Made by a program: the position numbers and the translations under genes. A DNA stretch of 64,000 nt, taken from NCBI GenBank assembly GCA_032622095.1, contig CP136064.1, positions 45,833,573 through 45,897,572 on the forward strand, read 5' to 3'. The stretch comes from Siphonodentalium dalli (Eukaryota; Mollusca; Scaphopoda; Gadilida; Siphonodentaliidae). Each line of letters begins with the position of its first letter. Position 1 is the first letter of the stretch. Below the pieces are notes generated by a model. The model was not told the origin of the DNA. It ran no database searches and saw only the letters and a list, made by a program, of their open reading frames with translations. Below are positions 12,525 through 24,500 of this stretch, in pieces.

Positions 12525-13126
12525 TGGGAGGCCAAATTCACATTTAATAGCTATTTAAATTACACTTAAGCATAATGCATTACGCTTTTAAAAGCGTAAT
12601 GCAATTACACTAAAGCGTAATAGCCTCACTCACAACTCCATTACGCTTAATGCCATTATGCTTAAGCGTAATAGGTTTTCACAGCCTAATTACTACCTTA
12701 CATATTATGGTATCATCTAAGGTAGATATATATTAAAAGTTACTAGCATCAGTAATTGGCTGCATCCATTTCATCCATGCTTAAGCGTAATAGGTTTTCA
12801 CAGCCTAATTACTACCTTACATATTATGGTATCATCTAAGGTAGATATATATTAAAAGTTACTAGCATCAGTAATTGGCTGCATCCATTTCAGCTCCAGG
12901 GGAGTTTTGAGATATGGAATTTGAATTACGCTTAAGCGTAATGCCATTATTACGCTTAAGCGTAATACAAATTCCATTATGTTTAAGAGTAATGGCATTA
13001 CACTAAAGTGTAATGGAATTACACTTAAGCATAATGGAATTACGCTTAAGCATAATGCCATTACGCTTAATCGTAATGCATTACGCTTAAGCGTAATTGG
13101 TTATTAAATGTGAATTTGGCCTCCCA
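12525..13126. mobile_element. TAA-flanked element built of TTACGC palindromes
   Basis: 602 bp. Perfect ends TGGGAGGCCAAATTCACATT and their complement, flanked by TAA on both sides. A 3-bp TWA target is typical of PIF/Harbinger. The interior is dominated by the palindrome ttacgcttaagcgtaa in many variants. It also contains a 119-bp tandem duplication (12657-12775 and 12776-12894). The minus-strand frame over the palindromes is an artefact. Confidence 0.75.
12657..12894. repeat. Two-copy 119-bp tandem duplication
   Basis: The second unit starts 119 bp after the first. Apart from boundary bases the units look identical, from atgcttaagcgtaatagg to gcatccatttca. A recent duplication inside the element. 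Confidence 0.8.
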
Positions 13127-13254
13127 TAAGTTACAAGTAGGCCTATACCGGGTATGTTGTCAGAAACACTACACGTCTACATGTATATAACATCAGCCAC
13201 CTAGGGTGGGGACCATTTAATGTTCAGGACATCAGTGTTCAAAGGATTAAGGTA

Positions 13255-13470
13255 ATAGAATTAAGCTTAAGCGTAAATCAATTATTACGCTTAGCCTTAG
13301 TCCTAAGTGTAAATGAAGTACGCTTGAGCGTGATTCAGATGCATTATGCTGAAGTGTAAAATACAGTAAATGATTTAAGCTTAAATGTAAATGATTTAAG
13401 TGAATTACGCTTTATAGTAAGCAAAATCATATGTACACGTAATCTTAATTAGCTAATGTGAAACGGCCTC
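13255..13470. mobile_element. Diverged relative of the TTACGC element
   Basis: Contains aagcttaagcgtaaat and similar words, and near 13450 an end-like 'gctaatgtgaaacggcctcc'. Older and degraded member of the family at 12525-13126. Confidence 0.45.
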
Positions 13471-13508
13471 CATGTCCATGACTCATATCATGGGGTCTAA
13501 CTAGTCAC

Positions 13509-14815
13509 GGGAACGGGAAGATTCGGTCGTGGGAAGATTCGGCCAGGTATTTTTCGGTCGCGGGAAGATTCGGCTGGGTAGATTCGGCCAGTCGTTTGAT
13601 CTATAGCTAATTAGGGCAGGGATTACGGCTTGTGTGGGGACTAAGCTTGTGTGCACAGCTTAGTGTCGGCGCACACAATCACGGTTGTCCCCGGTTTACC
13701 CGGCTGCGGTGTAAATCGGGGACAACCGGGATCGTGTGCGCCGACACTTTGGGCCGGTTTTTGTCAGATCCGATTTAACCGGACCGATCAAACTGAGTTT
13801 GATTTCATGCGGAAAAACCGGCTCGTGACGATGGCAACGCGCGTGTTTTGCTTGTCACATGACCAAAACATCATTCAAAATGTCGGAATAGTTAGCAGCG
13901 ACCGCTATTCGAAAATTATGTCAAGAATTCTGATCCATCGACAAGTAACAACTGCTGGTAGACCTATGGGCAGAAAATAGGTGCCCGAATACAGTAATCG
14001 CAACAAGAAGGCGGTAGCTGTGGAAAGGTAGTTTACGCCAATGTACGGCTATTGGCAGTATTCACAGTATTGCCCGTGACCTCAAATTCAATATATTATT
14101 ATTAATATTATATATTCATTCAGTTTATTATTAATAAATATTAGTCTTTAGAAATACATATTAATATAAATCACCATGACTAGCTATAGTAAATGTCTAG
14201 ATCGGCTGACCACACCAGTTGGCTATTTACTACAGTGAGCGTAGGCATAGCATGCATATGACCGGAGTGAAAATCGGACTCGTGTGCGCTGAACCCCCCG
14301 ATTTTATCGGGCCCGATTTACACCGCAGCCGGGTAAACCGGGGACAACCGTGATCGTGTGCGCCGACACTTAGTCTTTGTCTTATTGAAAGAACACACTT
14401 GGTGCCAACGTGAACAGAGTGTGAACATTTGTCAAACATTTTGATACTTTTTCTCATTGCATCTTCATTAATGATAATTCCTTATAGTGCTCGAACGTGA
14501 TATTTGGATTTACCACACAATTTGTAAGTAATAGCGATTAATTCATGTAAAATATTCACTCATAAAACATACAAATAAACTTTCTTTATCATAAACATAA
14601 AATATGTCAAACAAAATAACGACAAAACATCACAAAAGTAAGAACTTCGATTTATTCGTGTAAAATATTCACTCATATAAAAAATTGTTAAAAAATATAT
14701 CCACATAATTCATAATAAAAACTCCCCTCCCAATATATAGGTATAAACCTAGGAAGATTCGGCCGATAAAACCAGCCGAATCTTCCCAGCCGAATCTTCA
14801 CGGACCCCTACGGCC
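13509..14815. mobile_element. Inverted-repeat element with 'gaagattcgg' ends
   Basis: Left end clusters of gggaagattcggtcg are inverted at 14750-14800 (cagccgaatcttcccagc). The word ctagtcac flanks both sides (13501-13508 and 14816-14823), consistent with an 8-bp target duplication of the hAT type. The element is split by a second transposon at 13663-14369. Confidence 0.55.
13663..14369. mobile_element. TTA-flanked element nested in 13509-14815
   Basis: 707 bp with long, nearly perfect inverted ends GTGTCGGCGCACAC...ATCACGGTTGTCC, flanked by TTA (13660-13662 and 14370-14372). A 3-bp TTA target suggests PIF/Harbinger. The left end itself contains a hairpin around ggctgcggtg. The plus-strand frame at 13651-13980 crosses the end repeat and shows no transposase motif. 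Confidence 0.7.
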
Positions 14816-14964
14816 CTAGTCACTTACTTACTGACTTACTAGTACTACTACTACACTTACTTTAGTAAGGCAAGGGTCTGGATATTAGTAGATAACTAAT
14901 AAAACTTAAAAGTCTATTCCTGTCGTGATAATGGCATATGTTGAACTCAGGAAATGGACTTAAA

Positions 14965-15183
14965 TCACATTAAAAATTTAGCTCTCTTTAGCTGTGTAAG
15001 CTCGAATGAGCTATTTATTTTAGCTAATTTGGCACCTGTGACGACCACTCGGACCAGGTAAATAATTTGTAAAATTGTGAACACACCTGAAATTTGTGAA
15101 AAGGTACAAACATATAAAATAATAAACAAAATAAGAAATGTTAGACAAATATTAACCTTCAGAGTTAACTGTGGAGCGTTCAT
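14965..15183 (-). other. Possible divergent first exon or chance ORF
   Basis: A minus-strand frame starts MNAPQLTLK about 230 bp upstream of the MRPL47 start codon. A donor-like AAG/gttaat follows the ninth codon. The rest is hydrophobic and looks intronic. It could be the first exon of a divergently transcribed gene sharing the CpG-rich promoter, but no downstream exon was found. Confidence 0.15.
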
Positions 15184-15289
15184 TGTGGTGCGGTATTATC
15201 AAATTCTGGGCGATATATCCTGAAAATAATAATTCTCGTGCATAATCGGAGAACAAATAGTCAGATGTAAACAGATCATTTCCTGCAAT

Positions 15290-15415
15290 AGTGTGTCATG
15301 TGACTGTGGGGAAATCCCGACGTCACCTTCGCGAGTTTTCGGCTTTTTCCGGAACCGGTGCGCTTGGAGGACAAGTGGAGAAAATCAACTGAATATGACA
15401 GTTTTTAGATGAAAT
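15290..15415 (+). promoter_or_regulatory. Probable MRPL47 promoter and 5' leader
   Basis: A small CpG-rich island in AT-rich surroundings just before the start codon. It contains a CRE-like gacgtcac (15319-15326) and an ETS-like ccggaa. Housekeeping-type CpG promoters look like this. There is no TATA box at the expected place. Inferred from position and composition only. Confidence 0.4.
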
Positions 15416-15514
15416 ATGTCAACGATGTTTGCCATTGCAAGCAGAATACTCGCGCGACACGTTGCGGAAATCAACGTATTGCCTCTCTGTATGCGCCAGA
15501 ATATTAAGTGCGTG
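15416..15514 (+). CDS. MRPL47: MRPL47 exon 1 (putative, mitochondrial leader)
   Basis: 33 codons starting [18 protein letters not shown], an amphipathic basic helix fitting a mitochondrial presequence. It ends in phase 0 at a gtattt donor, compatible with exon 2, which starts in phase 0. An alternative donor is gtggta two codons earlier in the run, also weak. It is chosen because it is the only leader-like, CpG-embedded frame upstream of exon 2. Confidence 0.6.
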
Positions 15515-18500
15515 GTATTTTTTACAAATCTCCCATTTTCGTGGCAGTGTCGCTGCACTGCCTGCAGTGCAGATCACTGATCAGATATTTGGTGACCATG
15601 CGTAAAAATTACATTAGTCTCTGGCAAAATTTTAGCCTATATTTAGATTATGTATGACGTCAGGAAATTCCCAGTTCGAGTCAAGGTGATCTTTTCAAGT
15701 TTTTGTGGCGGGTTTCAGCAGGGGTGGCGCCAGTGGGGGGGGGGGGGGGGGCTGTGTACAACCAACTTGTCGGGGAGCTCTAGCCCCCTCGTCGGGGAGG
15801 ACTTGTCAGGGATTTTCTATATGTAAGTCGGTTGTGTGTATAAGATGAAGTAATCATGTACAGACTGTCCGTGTGGGAAAGTGTCAGAGAGAGAACATAC
15901 AGCGGAATATATCCCACACAAAATATTCATGGCACATGTTCCCATTAAATCCGGGGGTATTCCCCTGTATTGTTACACCATCAGCGTTTTAGTGGTAAGA
16001 AAATCTATTGAAACATGTGTTCTTTATCATTGCTGGCTACTCTGGCATTCGTCACAATGGCCACATTGGTCTATAGAACCATTGAGTACCTACAGTATGG
16101 CCACATGTTAGCTATATCCCCGACAGTGAAACACCATGCTGGCACTTGCAACTAATGAAATTAGAAATTAGAACTTGACACAGAAGACAAGTGGCCTCCC
16201 TAGAATATAGGAATTTTCACAACAATTCATGGGTTCTGATCTTCGAGTTATCTCATCTGCTAATTATGGCTGATGTATTGCTAAACTTTTTGACTATAAT
16301 TACTTCAATATGGTTTTGTTCCTTGGTTCGCCACACACACTATGTGCGCTCATTTCACATACTAGTACCAACAGGCAATATGGTGTAATTTAGTGTAGCC
16401 ACCCCTGTCGGGGATTTTCTGGTGCCACCGCTGCGGGTTTGCCTATTAGTCAGGGAACTCGAGACCACATCTTTAAGTGACGTCATTTTGGCGAGCTGTG
16501 ACAATGTACGCACAAGATTGCGCGTCATGGGACGAGTTTGCTTGAGCGTACTGAGATTGAGTGTCCTTGGCAACAGGTGCTTAATGCTCTTGATTTATTT
16601 GCGCGAACTGTCAAAATGTATTGACGCAACCGAATTTTGTCACTTCGATATACTTTTATCGTCACAATGACTCTGTTTCCGTAGTTGTTTTACAAATACA
16701 AGGACAATTATTACCACTTTAGAGGGCGTTCTCTAGTAGATTAACAGTAATTTACCCGCACAGTAAAAAGCCATAACGCCCGGCATCAAACCGGAAGTTA
16801 TGCATTAACGATATTAATGGCCCGCTTCCGGTTTGAACGCCCGGCATCAAACCGGAAGTTATACGTTAACGATATTAATGGCCCGCTTCCGGTTTGACAA
16901 CAAACAGACGACACATGGTTTGAATTGATCACATTTTGTGTGATCGTTCGAAAAAAAGTCTCAATCAAGTGAACTAGATGAGTCCTTAAATTCTCTTGAA
17001 AACAGTTCAAAACCAGCATCGACAACAAAATCAACCCAGTGGGGAGTGAGAAAATTCAGGAATAAGCAATGTGATTTCTTCCAAATTTCTCCTGATGAAC
17101 TGGCCTCTCTTTTGCGGAAATTTCACTCATCCATGTTCTAGTCGGGCGTTAGGTTTATTAACTGCTATCCAGAAATGATTAACAGCCCTCGGGTCATTAA
17201 AGAATTAATGAACCCCTCGGGCTGTTAATCATTTCTGGAGGGCCGTTAATAAACCATAACGCCCTCCAAAATCAAGTTATTGGTATATTAATGTTTGATT
17301 TAAATATGACTCTAACCACTACGGCAATGCAATAGTGCCTGTTTTTCTTGACAATATTGATTTTATTTATTTATGATCTACAAGTAGGCCTACAATACTG
17401 CATATATACTGCTATAATAAATGTATAGCGAGTTCAACTGGTTGAATGCATGGCAGTGTTTGAAGATCTAAATTCAAGCATTCCCATATTATGATGTAGA
17501 AATTAATACGTTGGAAAATGTGTACCTTTTGTAGACTATTTTGCATTCATCTGTGATCTGGAGTGGAGGAGTGACAGGACATATTTTTTTATTTGACTAC
17601 ATTGTATATAATCCATTTAAATTAAAATGGAAATAATTTATTTTATTTCCCTACAATAAACTTAAATAAACCATTAACCAACCGATTACAGGCATGCACC
17701 CCCCCCCCCCCCCCCCCCCCCACCCAAACATTGTTTACTTTATTTTCTTAACTTTAAACCGACCCCACCCAACAATCAACAGTCTACCATATCAAACACC
17801 CTTCTGCGATGGCACTAAAAAAGCACATGAAATTATCTACTGGTTTGTTTGGGTGTATAAACCTTACAAGCATGCATATGCCGGTGTGTATAAGGAACTT
17901 CAAAGTAGGGGCCAATTTGAATGCTGAGGTGTGGTATCTCAGTCAAGGTGTGGCCTGTGGTACCATTTTCAGTGTGGTGTGGGACTTGATATTTCAATGC
18001 AATTGAGGGGTGTCTGAGGAATATTTACACCCTGTGCAATGTGTCTGAGGCGCATGTGAGATATCCTGACAGTGGATGTGTGTCATAGGTCCTGAGGCGT
18101 ATGACCAAATATTTAAAGGTACTCAATCCGATAAAACTCCTCTCAATTACTATTTCAATGGCTTCGGGGGTCAAAAATATTTGATTCGAGTCGAGGAAGT
18201 CACCCATCAAAGCTCAGATTTGTTTGATATCGATTTTAGAAATCTTTTATTTTTCATTATCGGGAATTCTTTCTGGCCCAGAAGACAGTCAAAATTTCGT
18301 TATTATTACCACTTGATTATAGAGTTATCCATCCTTGTCTGTTTGAATAGAGTTTTGGCGTAAAATCTCGAGCAGGTTACCAAATTGACGGCAGTTATTA
18401 GTACTCATCTCGAGCAATTAACAAATTTCAAAAATCAATATCTAATAACTCTGAGCTTTGTTTGATGGGTTCCTCGACTCGAATCAAATATTTTTTACCC

Positions 18501-21500
18501 CCAAAGCCAAAGAAATAGTAATATAGGACCCTCTGATCGGATTGTTGTTGTTGGAATCTGTTGAGATGGGGACCCTCTTTACGGATTGAGTACCTTTAAG
18601 TGAGGTTTGAATTAATAACATACAAGTTATGTTATTATAAAGTCATAGAAAAGCCCTATTATGGTGTTCATCTTGGGCCTGTTGATATGTCCATATTGTG
18701 CTCTGAGGAAGATGTGCCACCACAAGCTAAACTGAGAGAATAATTACAATAGAGCTGCAAACATGTACATGTAGTTGAGTGCCTGGGAGGCATTTGTTTG
18801 TCCACATTGACAATACTTATCATATTATTGTGCTACATTAACAGTTACTTGCAATATACATGGACAGCCTTAACACAAGTATAAAGAGTAAGCATTAATG
18901 TACTTCTTAACTGTTCGGGGAAAAAATCCCTACCTACCTACCTGGAATTTTTTGGCTCGTAATAGGAAACAAATAAAAAAAAAATTTTGGCCTTAGCAAA
19001 GGTTTGTTTAATGTGGGTGTTTTGTCTCTTCTGAGTTGTCGTTGGTAGCACTGTTTGGGCCAAGTGTATTCACATAGTGCTCAAAACACCTTTTTTTTTC
19101 GAAGTGGACTGAACAATTTCTGGACCATTTCGTCGGCAACCACTTTAATAGTTTCTGATTTTGCGCGACGTGTTTCCCACATAAATCCCGCCACATGTCA
19201 CGTAAACGAATATCGTTTGGAAATTAATGCAGAATTATGCCTAATTGGGAGTCATTACACCGGCAATAGCCGAAAAAAATGCATTTATTTGGCATTGTTA
19301 CGAATGAATGAACGAAAAATGATTGTGAATACACGGGACACTCGGGGCATATATATGGAAAATTAAAACATTGTGAGCACGCACCCGAATGGAGTTCACA
19401 TGTCGGCTCGTGTTTTTATAAGCTTTATTTTTGACACGACAGTGTTATCTACCCCGCTCAATCGGCCTTCTATATTTTTGTCAAAACAATAACTTTCAAA
19501 CAGCATTTATGACAAATCACAAGTGAAGATATAACTCACCGGGCGATGACAATTCACCACGCATACACAATGTTATTGACATGCCCGCCATTGCCCAGCA
19601 GTAATTCCATTACACTCGCGCGTTCTTGTGGATTCTGCATTTTACATCGCCACTTAGATGACATCATATAGGTAGACACAATTAACTCTGACTCTGATTC
19701 CGTGTTTTTAATTAGTCTACTCATTTGACGTCGTATGAGGATTTGCGATGGTGATAGCCGACAAACGGTGGGGATATTATTTATTTATTTCTCGGCTTAT
19801 TTATTACGCGATTGTTATGGGACTTGGATCATTGTGATCATAATAGGGGTGGCTTTCCGATAGTGTTTTGTTGTATTCATCAGGATAGCAATCCTTTAAA
19901 CAAACAAACAGGCTTGTAAACTATCAATACTGTTCAATATTCGTCATTGAAGCAACTGCGGTAACAAGATAGGATTATTAGTAGTCCAGTGCCAAGTTTG
20001 AAATAACTAAATTCAAAAGAATTTTGCAAAATTATTGAAATGTACTCATAAGTATCATGTAATTGTCAGAAAACATGGGGCCAAGGAGGGGACCTTGTCC
20101 CACCCATGTTATTGATGTATGCCACAGCCGTTGTGTTGTCAGTCAGAATTAAAACATGTTGACTGTTCAGTTGCCCTAAGAATGCTTTAATAGCAAATTT
20201 TATGGCTAAAATTTCCAAGTAGTTAATGTGCATACTACTTTCCATTGCTGACCACCGGCCACCAACTGAAAGGTAATTAAATACAGCACCCCAGCCTGAT
20301 TTGCTACTATCAGTGAACACAGTTTTGTTAGGGTTGCCCCATACTATATGCAGAACTTGGGTATCAATATTTTGAATCCACCATCTGAGTTCAGTTTTCA
20401 TATCATAAGTTATTGGCATAAGAGCATCAAAATCACCAGAATTTTGGCGAAGAGCCTCAATTTTCTGGCATTCTAAGGTGCGATAATGCAGCTTTCCATA
20501 ATCAACAGCAGAAAACGTTAATATCAAAATGCCAATAACCTGAGCTAGTGGTCGTACGCTAGTTTGTTGTAAGGGCAACAAATGAGCACAAGACTCTTTT
20601 AACTTTAGCTTTTTGTCAGCTGGTAAATAAACTGTCATTGTCACAGTGTTGATTACATTACCTGGGAAGGTTAATTCCTGGGTGGGTGTCATGACAGATT
20701 TTGTTGGGTGGATCATAAATCCCAACTTAGTCAGTAACTGAACAGTGTTGTATTCATCAGGATAGCAATCCTTTAAACAAACAAACAGGCTTGTAAACTA
20801 TCAATACTGTTCAATATTCGTCATTGAAGCAACTGCGGTAACAAGATAGGATTATTAGTAGTCCAGTGCCAAGTTTGAAATAACTAAATTCAAAAGAATT
20901 TTGCAAAATTATTGAAATGTACTCATAAGTATCATGTAATTGTCAGAAAACATGGGGCCATATTTATGAGCAATGTCATTAATGGATAAGATGGCACTAT
21001 AATTCACAAGAAAATATAATAATTAGATCTTAAAATATATATTTCTTGTTTCTAAAAAGACTTATCCTTGTTTGGACTGTTTATTCAACCTTGAAATTCA
21101 ACAAGACCGGTCAGTGATATGTAACGCACATAACATTACGTGCGTTACACAGATGGTCAATGTAGAATCTTCTTTAATTTGGTAGAAACTGGGGGGGGGG
21201 GGGGGAATTGCAGGATATGAATATGGAATTAAGTTTAGCTTTTAAAAACAGGTTTTGGAATTTTAAGACTGTCCTTATGACTCGCACAAAAAACGATCTT
21301 ATGAATTGTGTTACATGTATATATATGCATTACATCAGATACAATTTAACATGAAACTAATTTTTCTGAATTTGTGTTTGAATTTACCTTTTACAATTTA
21401 TTTATCTGATAAAGTTATGTTACATGTGTTTCAGAAAGTGAACTTGAATAAAATTACAACTTTTTATGTGTACCCATACCATAGTATGGTACACATAGTG

Positions 21501-24500
21501 TCGACGTCCGGATTGACCACTCGTCGTTTGTCCATCTGCCTGCCTGCCCGTCCATACACTTTACGCATAATGCGATAACTCGAACATTTTCTATCTATTC
21601 GGAATTTTGTATATGGGTTTCTCAGGCCAAAATACAGATCGAGTTGAAATATGGGTTTCATCCGACTTTTTTTTTACAGAGTTATGGCCCTTTTTCGACT
21701 TAGAATTCACGCATTCTGCCATAACTCAAATATGTTTTATCTGATTGGAACCAAATTTGGTATGTGAGTTTCTCAGCCCAACATACAGATCAACTTCAAA
21801 TATGGGTTTGATCTGATTTTTTTTAGTGGAGTTATGACCCTTTGACATAGAATTCACACATGCTTCGATAAATCAACCATTTTTTATCTGATAGGAACCA
21901 AATTTGGTATGTGACTGAGTTTCTCAACTCAAAACACAGATCGAGTTTGAATATGTGTTAGATCCAATTTGTTATACCAGATATATGGCCCTTTTTCAAC
22001 ATGCTTCATCTTCACATGGAACCTAATTTTAAGCGATTTGGCGCTTATTGTATGAAACAACAGAGTTTACGACATATCATAACTGAGTATCTTCCTCCTG
22101 CGAATATACGACCTTCGTATGACATTTCGGGATTAAATATTACTTGACAACAATGCTGTATGACATTTTGCGCTAGCAATTGGGGTTCGCGTTATTCAAA
22201 TTGGAACCGAAAGGCAGCGCCATCTAATTTAGTTCTTTTAGTATCATGGTGGGGAATCACGTGGTTTCGGGTTGATGAGTATTCAAAATGGCCAAGGTGT
22301 TCGAAAATGCGACCAGAAATGAGGAAAAAGGTAATAAACAAGGATATGACATAAAACATAAATTAAAGCAAATCCAAGATGGCTGCCAAGGTCACATGAC
22401 CCCTATGATGACCCATGTGACATTGAAAGGGTTTCCACAGCAGCTGGTGATAGGTCATTGCCATTAGACCCCGAAGCCATGACAAATAATTTTTCGCGGC
22501 TGGCTCAACCAATTTCGTGGCTGGTTAGCTGGCTAAGCCGACTCAGTCGCGACGTTCGGGGCTGATGAAATATGGCGGCTCAGCCAGCTGAGACATTATC
22601 ATTCAGCGTATTTTCGTTTTGGAAATTTTCCTAATCCCCGGTTATATACCCCGCTGGACAAAACAAGTGTCCATTGGCACCACGGTGTATTTGCCGTTCG
22701 GCTGCGGTGTCAGAGATTGTAACTGTAGTTGAGCACCGCGGCCGAACGGCAAGTACACTGGCCAAACAGCAAGTTCACTGTTGCCGAAAGGAAACTACCC
22801 TCCCGGTCGAATGGCATGTACACCGTGGTTATATTTCTGGTTTGTATTGTCTTTTTTCACTTTTATGAAAGTATTCTGTAGCAACTACACCATGCCGAAT
22901 GGCAATTACACCACGGCCCAACTGTAGTTAGCCGGTGGAGCCGCGGTGTAGTTGCATTTCGGCTGCGGTGGCAACGCTAACCGCACCGCAGTTAAGTGGA
23001 CACTTGTTTTGTCCAGCAGGGTAGACCCCGCTTGTTTTAGCGTTTGTGGTGAACCCGTAGAATCCCAGACCACATGTGCTCTTTTGGTGTTGGGCTTTTC
23101 CATTATGGCGAAAATACAGTACTGGCATGGATGTTCTATGTATTTTCCCATGTAATCGGCATTGGGACTTCTGTCGACTTCAGACTGCTATCATCACTGG
23201 CATCTTGTGATATACGCATGCATCATTGAATGATGAATCCGATAGTAATGATATTATATTTCAAACTATTTTCTATTCTCTTCTACATGGTATGTGCATA
23301 TATTGACAAATTCCAGTGATGTCTGAGACTGAGTCGTGTCGAAATAAACAAGTTATACTTAAAGGTACGGTTGGCCTTGGCGGTGGGTATCCTGTTAAAA
23401 TATTTACACCCGTCAAAAACCGCCACAAACAGAAAGAACATCAAAATGTAGACAGACTTTGTCCGTATACAAATAAGAAATATCGCATAAACAGTATGTT
23501 ATTGTCATCTGTTTGACCATTGTTATGTAAAGAAAAGCAGAAAAAGTTACTTTTCTGGTGTGTGTTTATATTATGATGGTAAACATAAAGAGCGTTCTTT
23601 GTTGGTGTATTCCTGATATGGAACTAATAAAGAGCGTTTATGCCATTTGTGTGTGATTAGCCAGTAGCATTGTGCTGTCTTCTGTAGCACAATCAGGCTC
23701 TTGCTTAGGTAAAATATAGTAGGTCTTTGTGATAACATGCTGTTTACGCGATGGTCATGGTATATATATGAACGAAACTGTATGCGTTTTAATGTTTTTC
23801 TGTTTACGGTGATTGGAACAAATATGAATATTTTCGACAACTAAGGCCTCACGTGCCTTTAACCCTTTCAATATTGAATTGATGCTCCCATTCAGTTATA
23901 TGAAAGCATTCGTTGGAATAGTCTATATATTCCACATTGAGAGGTCCAGTGTTCTGATAATATAGCAACCATGCCGTGTCCATGCGAGTATACCAATATT
24001 GGGCAATGTGGTTCAGTTCTTTGCGATTCACAGTGAAGTTGTGCTTGACACATAAGCTCATGCACATGGGTCAGCCATTTGATAATTCCGGTGGCGGAGA
24101 TTTTTTCATGTGGCTGGCGTTTGAGACAATATGGCAAATACCCAAAAGTCATTGCATTACCAATATATACATAAAATACTTGTATTGGCACTGCGGGGGT
24201 ATGTCCGAGTGGCGGGGTGACAGCAAAAGAGTTAACCCTTTACCCAACAGAAGGGCCCTGTGCCAATGCATTCTCTTATATATGCGAGTCGACCATAGGT
24301 CGCCTCGCATATATAAGAGAATGCATTGGCTTAATACATTAAAAATTATAAAATTGTTAAAGAATGTAAGACAAAATGGTAAAAAGTGTTAAAAAAAGAT
24401 TTTTTTTTGGCCAATGCATTCTCTTATATATGCGAGGCGACCTATGGTCGACTCGCATATATAAGAGAATGCATTGGCACAGGGCTAACTGTAACTATCA

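Larger units (their letters stand above)
22467..24147. mobile_element. Mutator-like element copy B with nested insertions
   Basis: Inverted relative of copy A (2498-3350). It starts GACCCCGAAGCC and shares long blocks with A, for example 'gtcgacttcagactgct' and 'ttctgtcgacttc'. The flanks gtcattgccatta (22454-22466) and gtcattgcatta (24148-24159) are near-identical and probably a decayed target duplication. The right terminal repeat is poorly preserved. Two MITEs sit inside: 22649-23021 (TA) and 23363-23858 (TTAA). Copy A lacks both. Confidence 0.65.

Noticed and set aside
12852-13061. Minus-strand ORF with repeated LSVIPL peptides
   Set aside because: It is a translation of the TTACGC palindrome cluster.
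13651-13980. 109-codon plus-strand ORF
   Set aside because: It begins in the terminal inverted repeat of the TTA-flanked element and has no transposase signature.
18076-18363. 95-codon plus-strand ORF
   Set aside because: It lies mostly in the inverted arm of the TTAA MITE 18117-18595. No motif.
22906-23155. Overlapping ORFs in three frames
   Set aside because: They follow the GC-rich subrepeats of the nested TA MITE. All frames are open because of composition.
24181-24230. tRNA-like 'gggggtatgtccgagtggcg' segment
   Set aside because: The phrase resembles a tRNA-Ser/Leu 5' half, but the rest of a cloverleaf (anticodon and T arms) does not follow before the MITE at 24232. It may be a tRNA-derived fragment at most.
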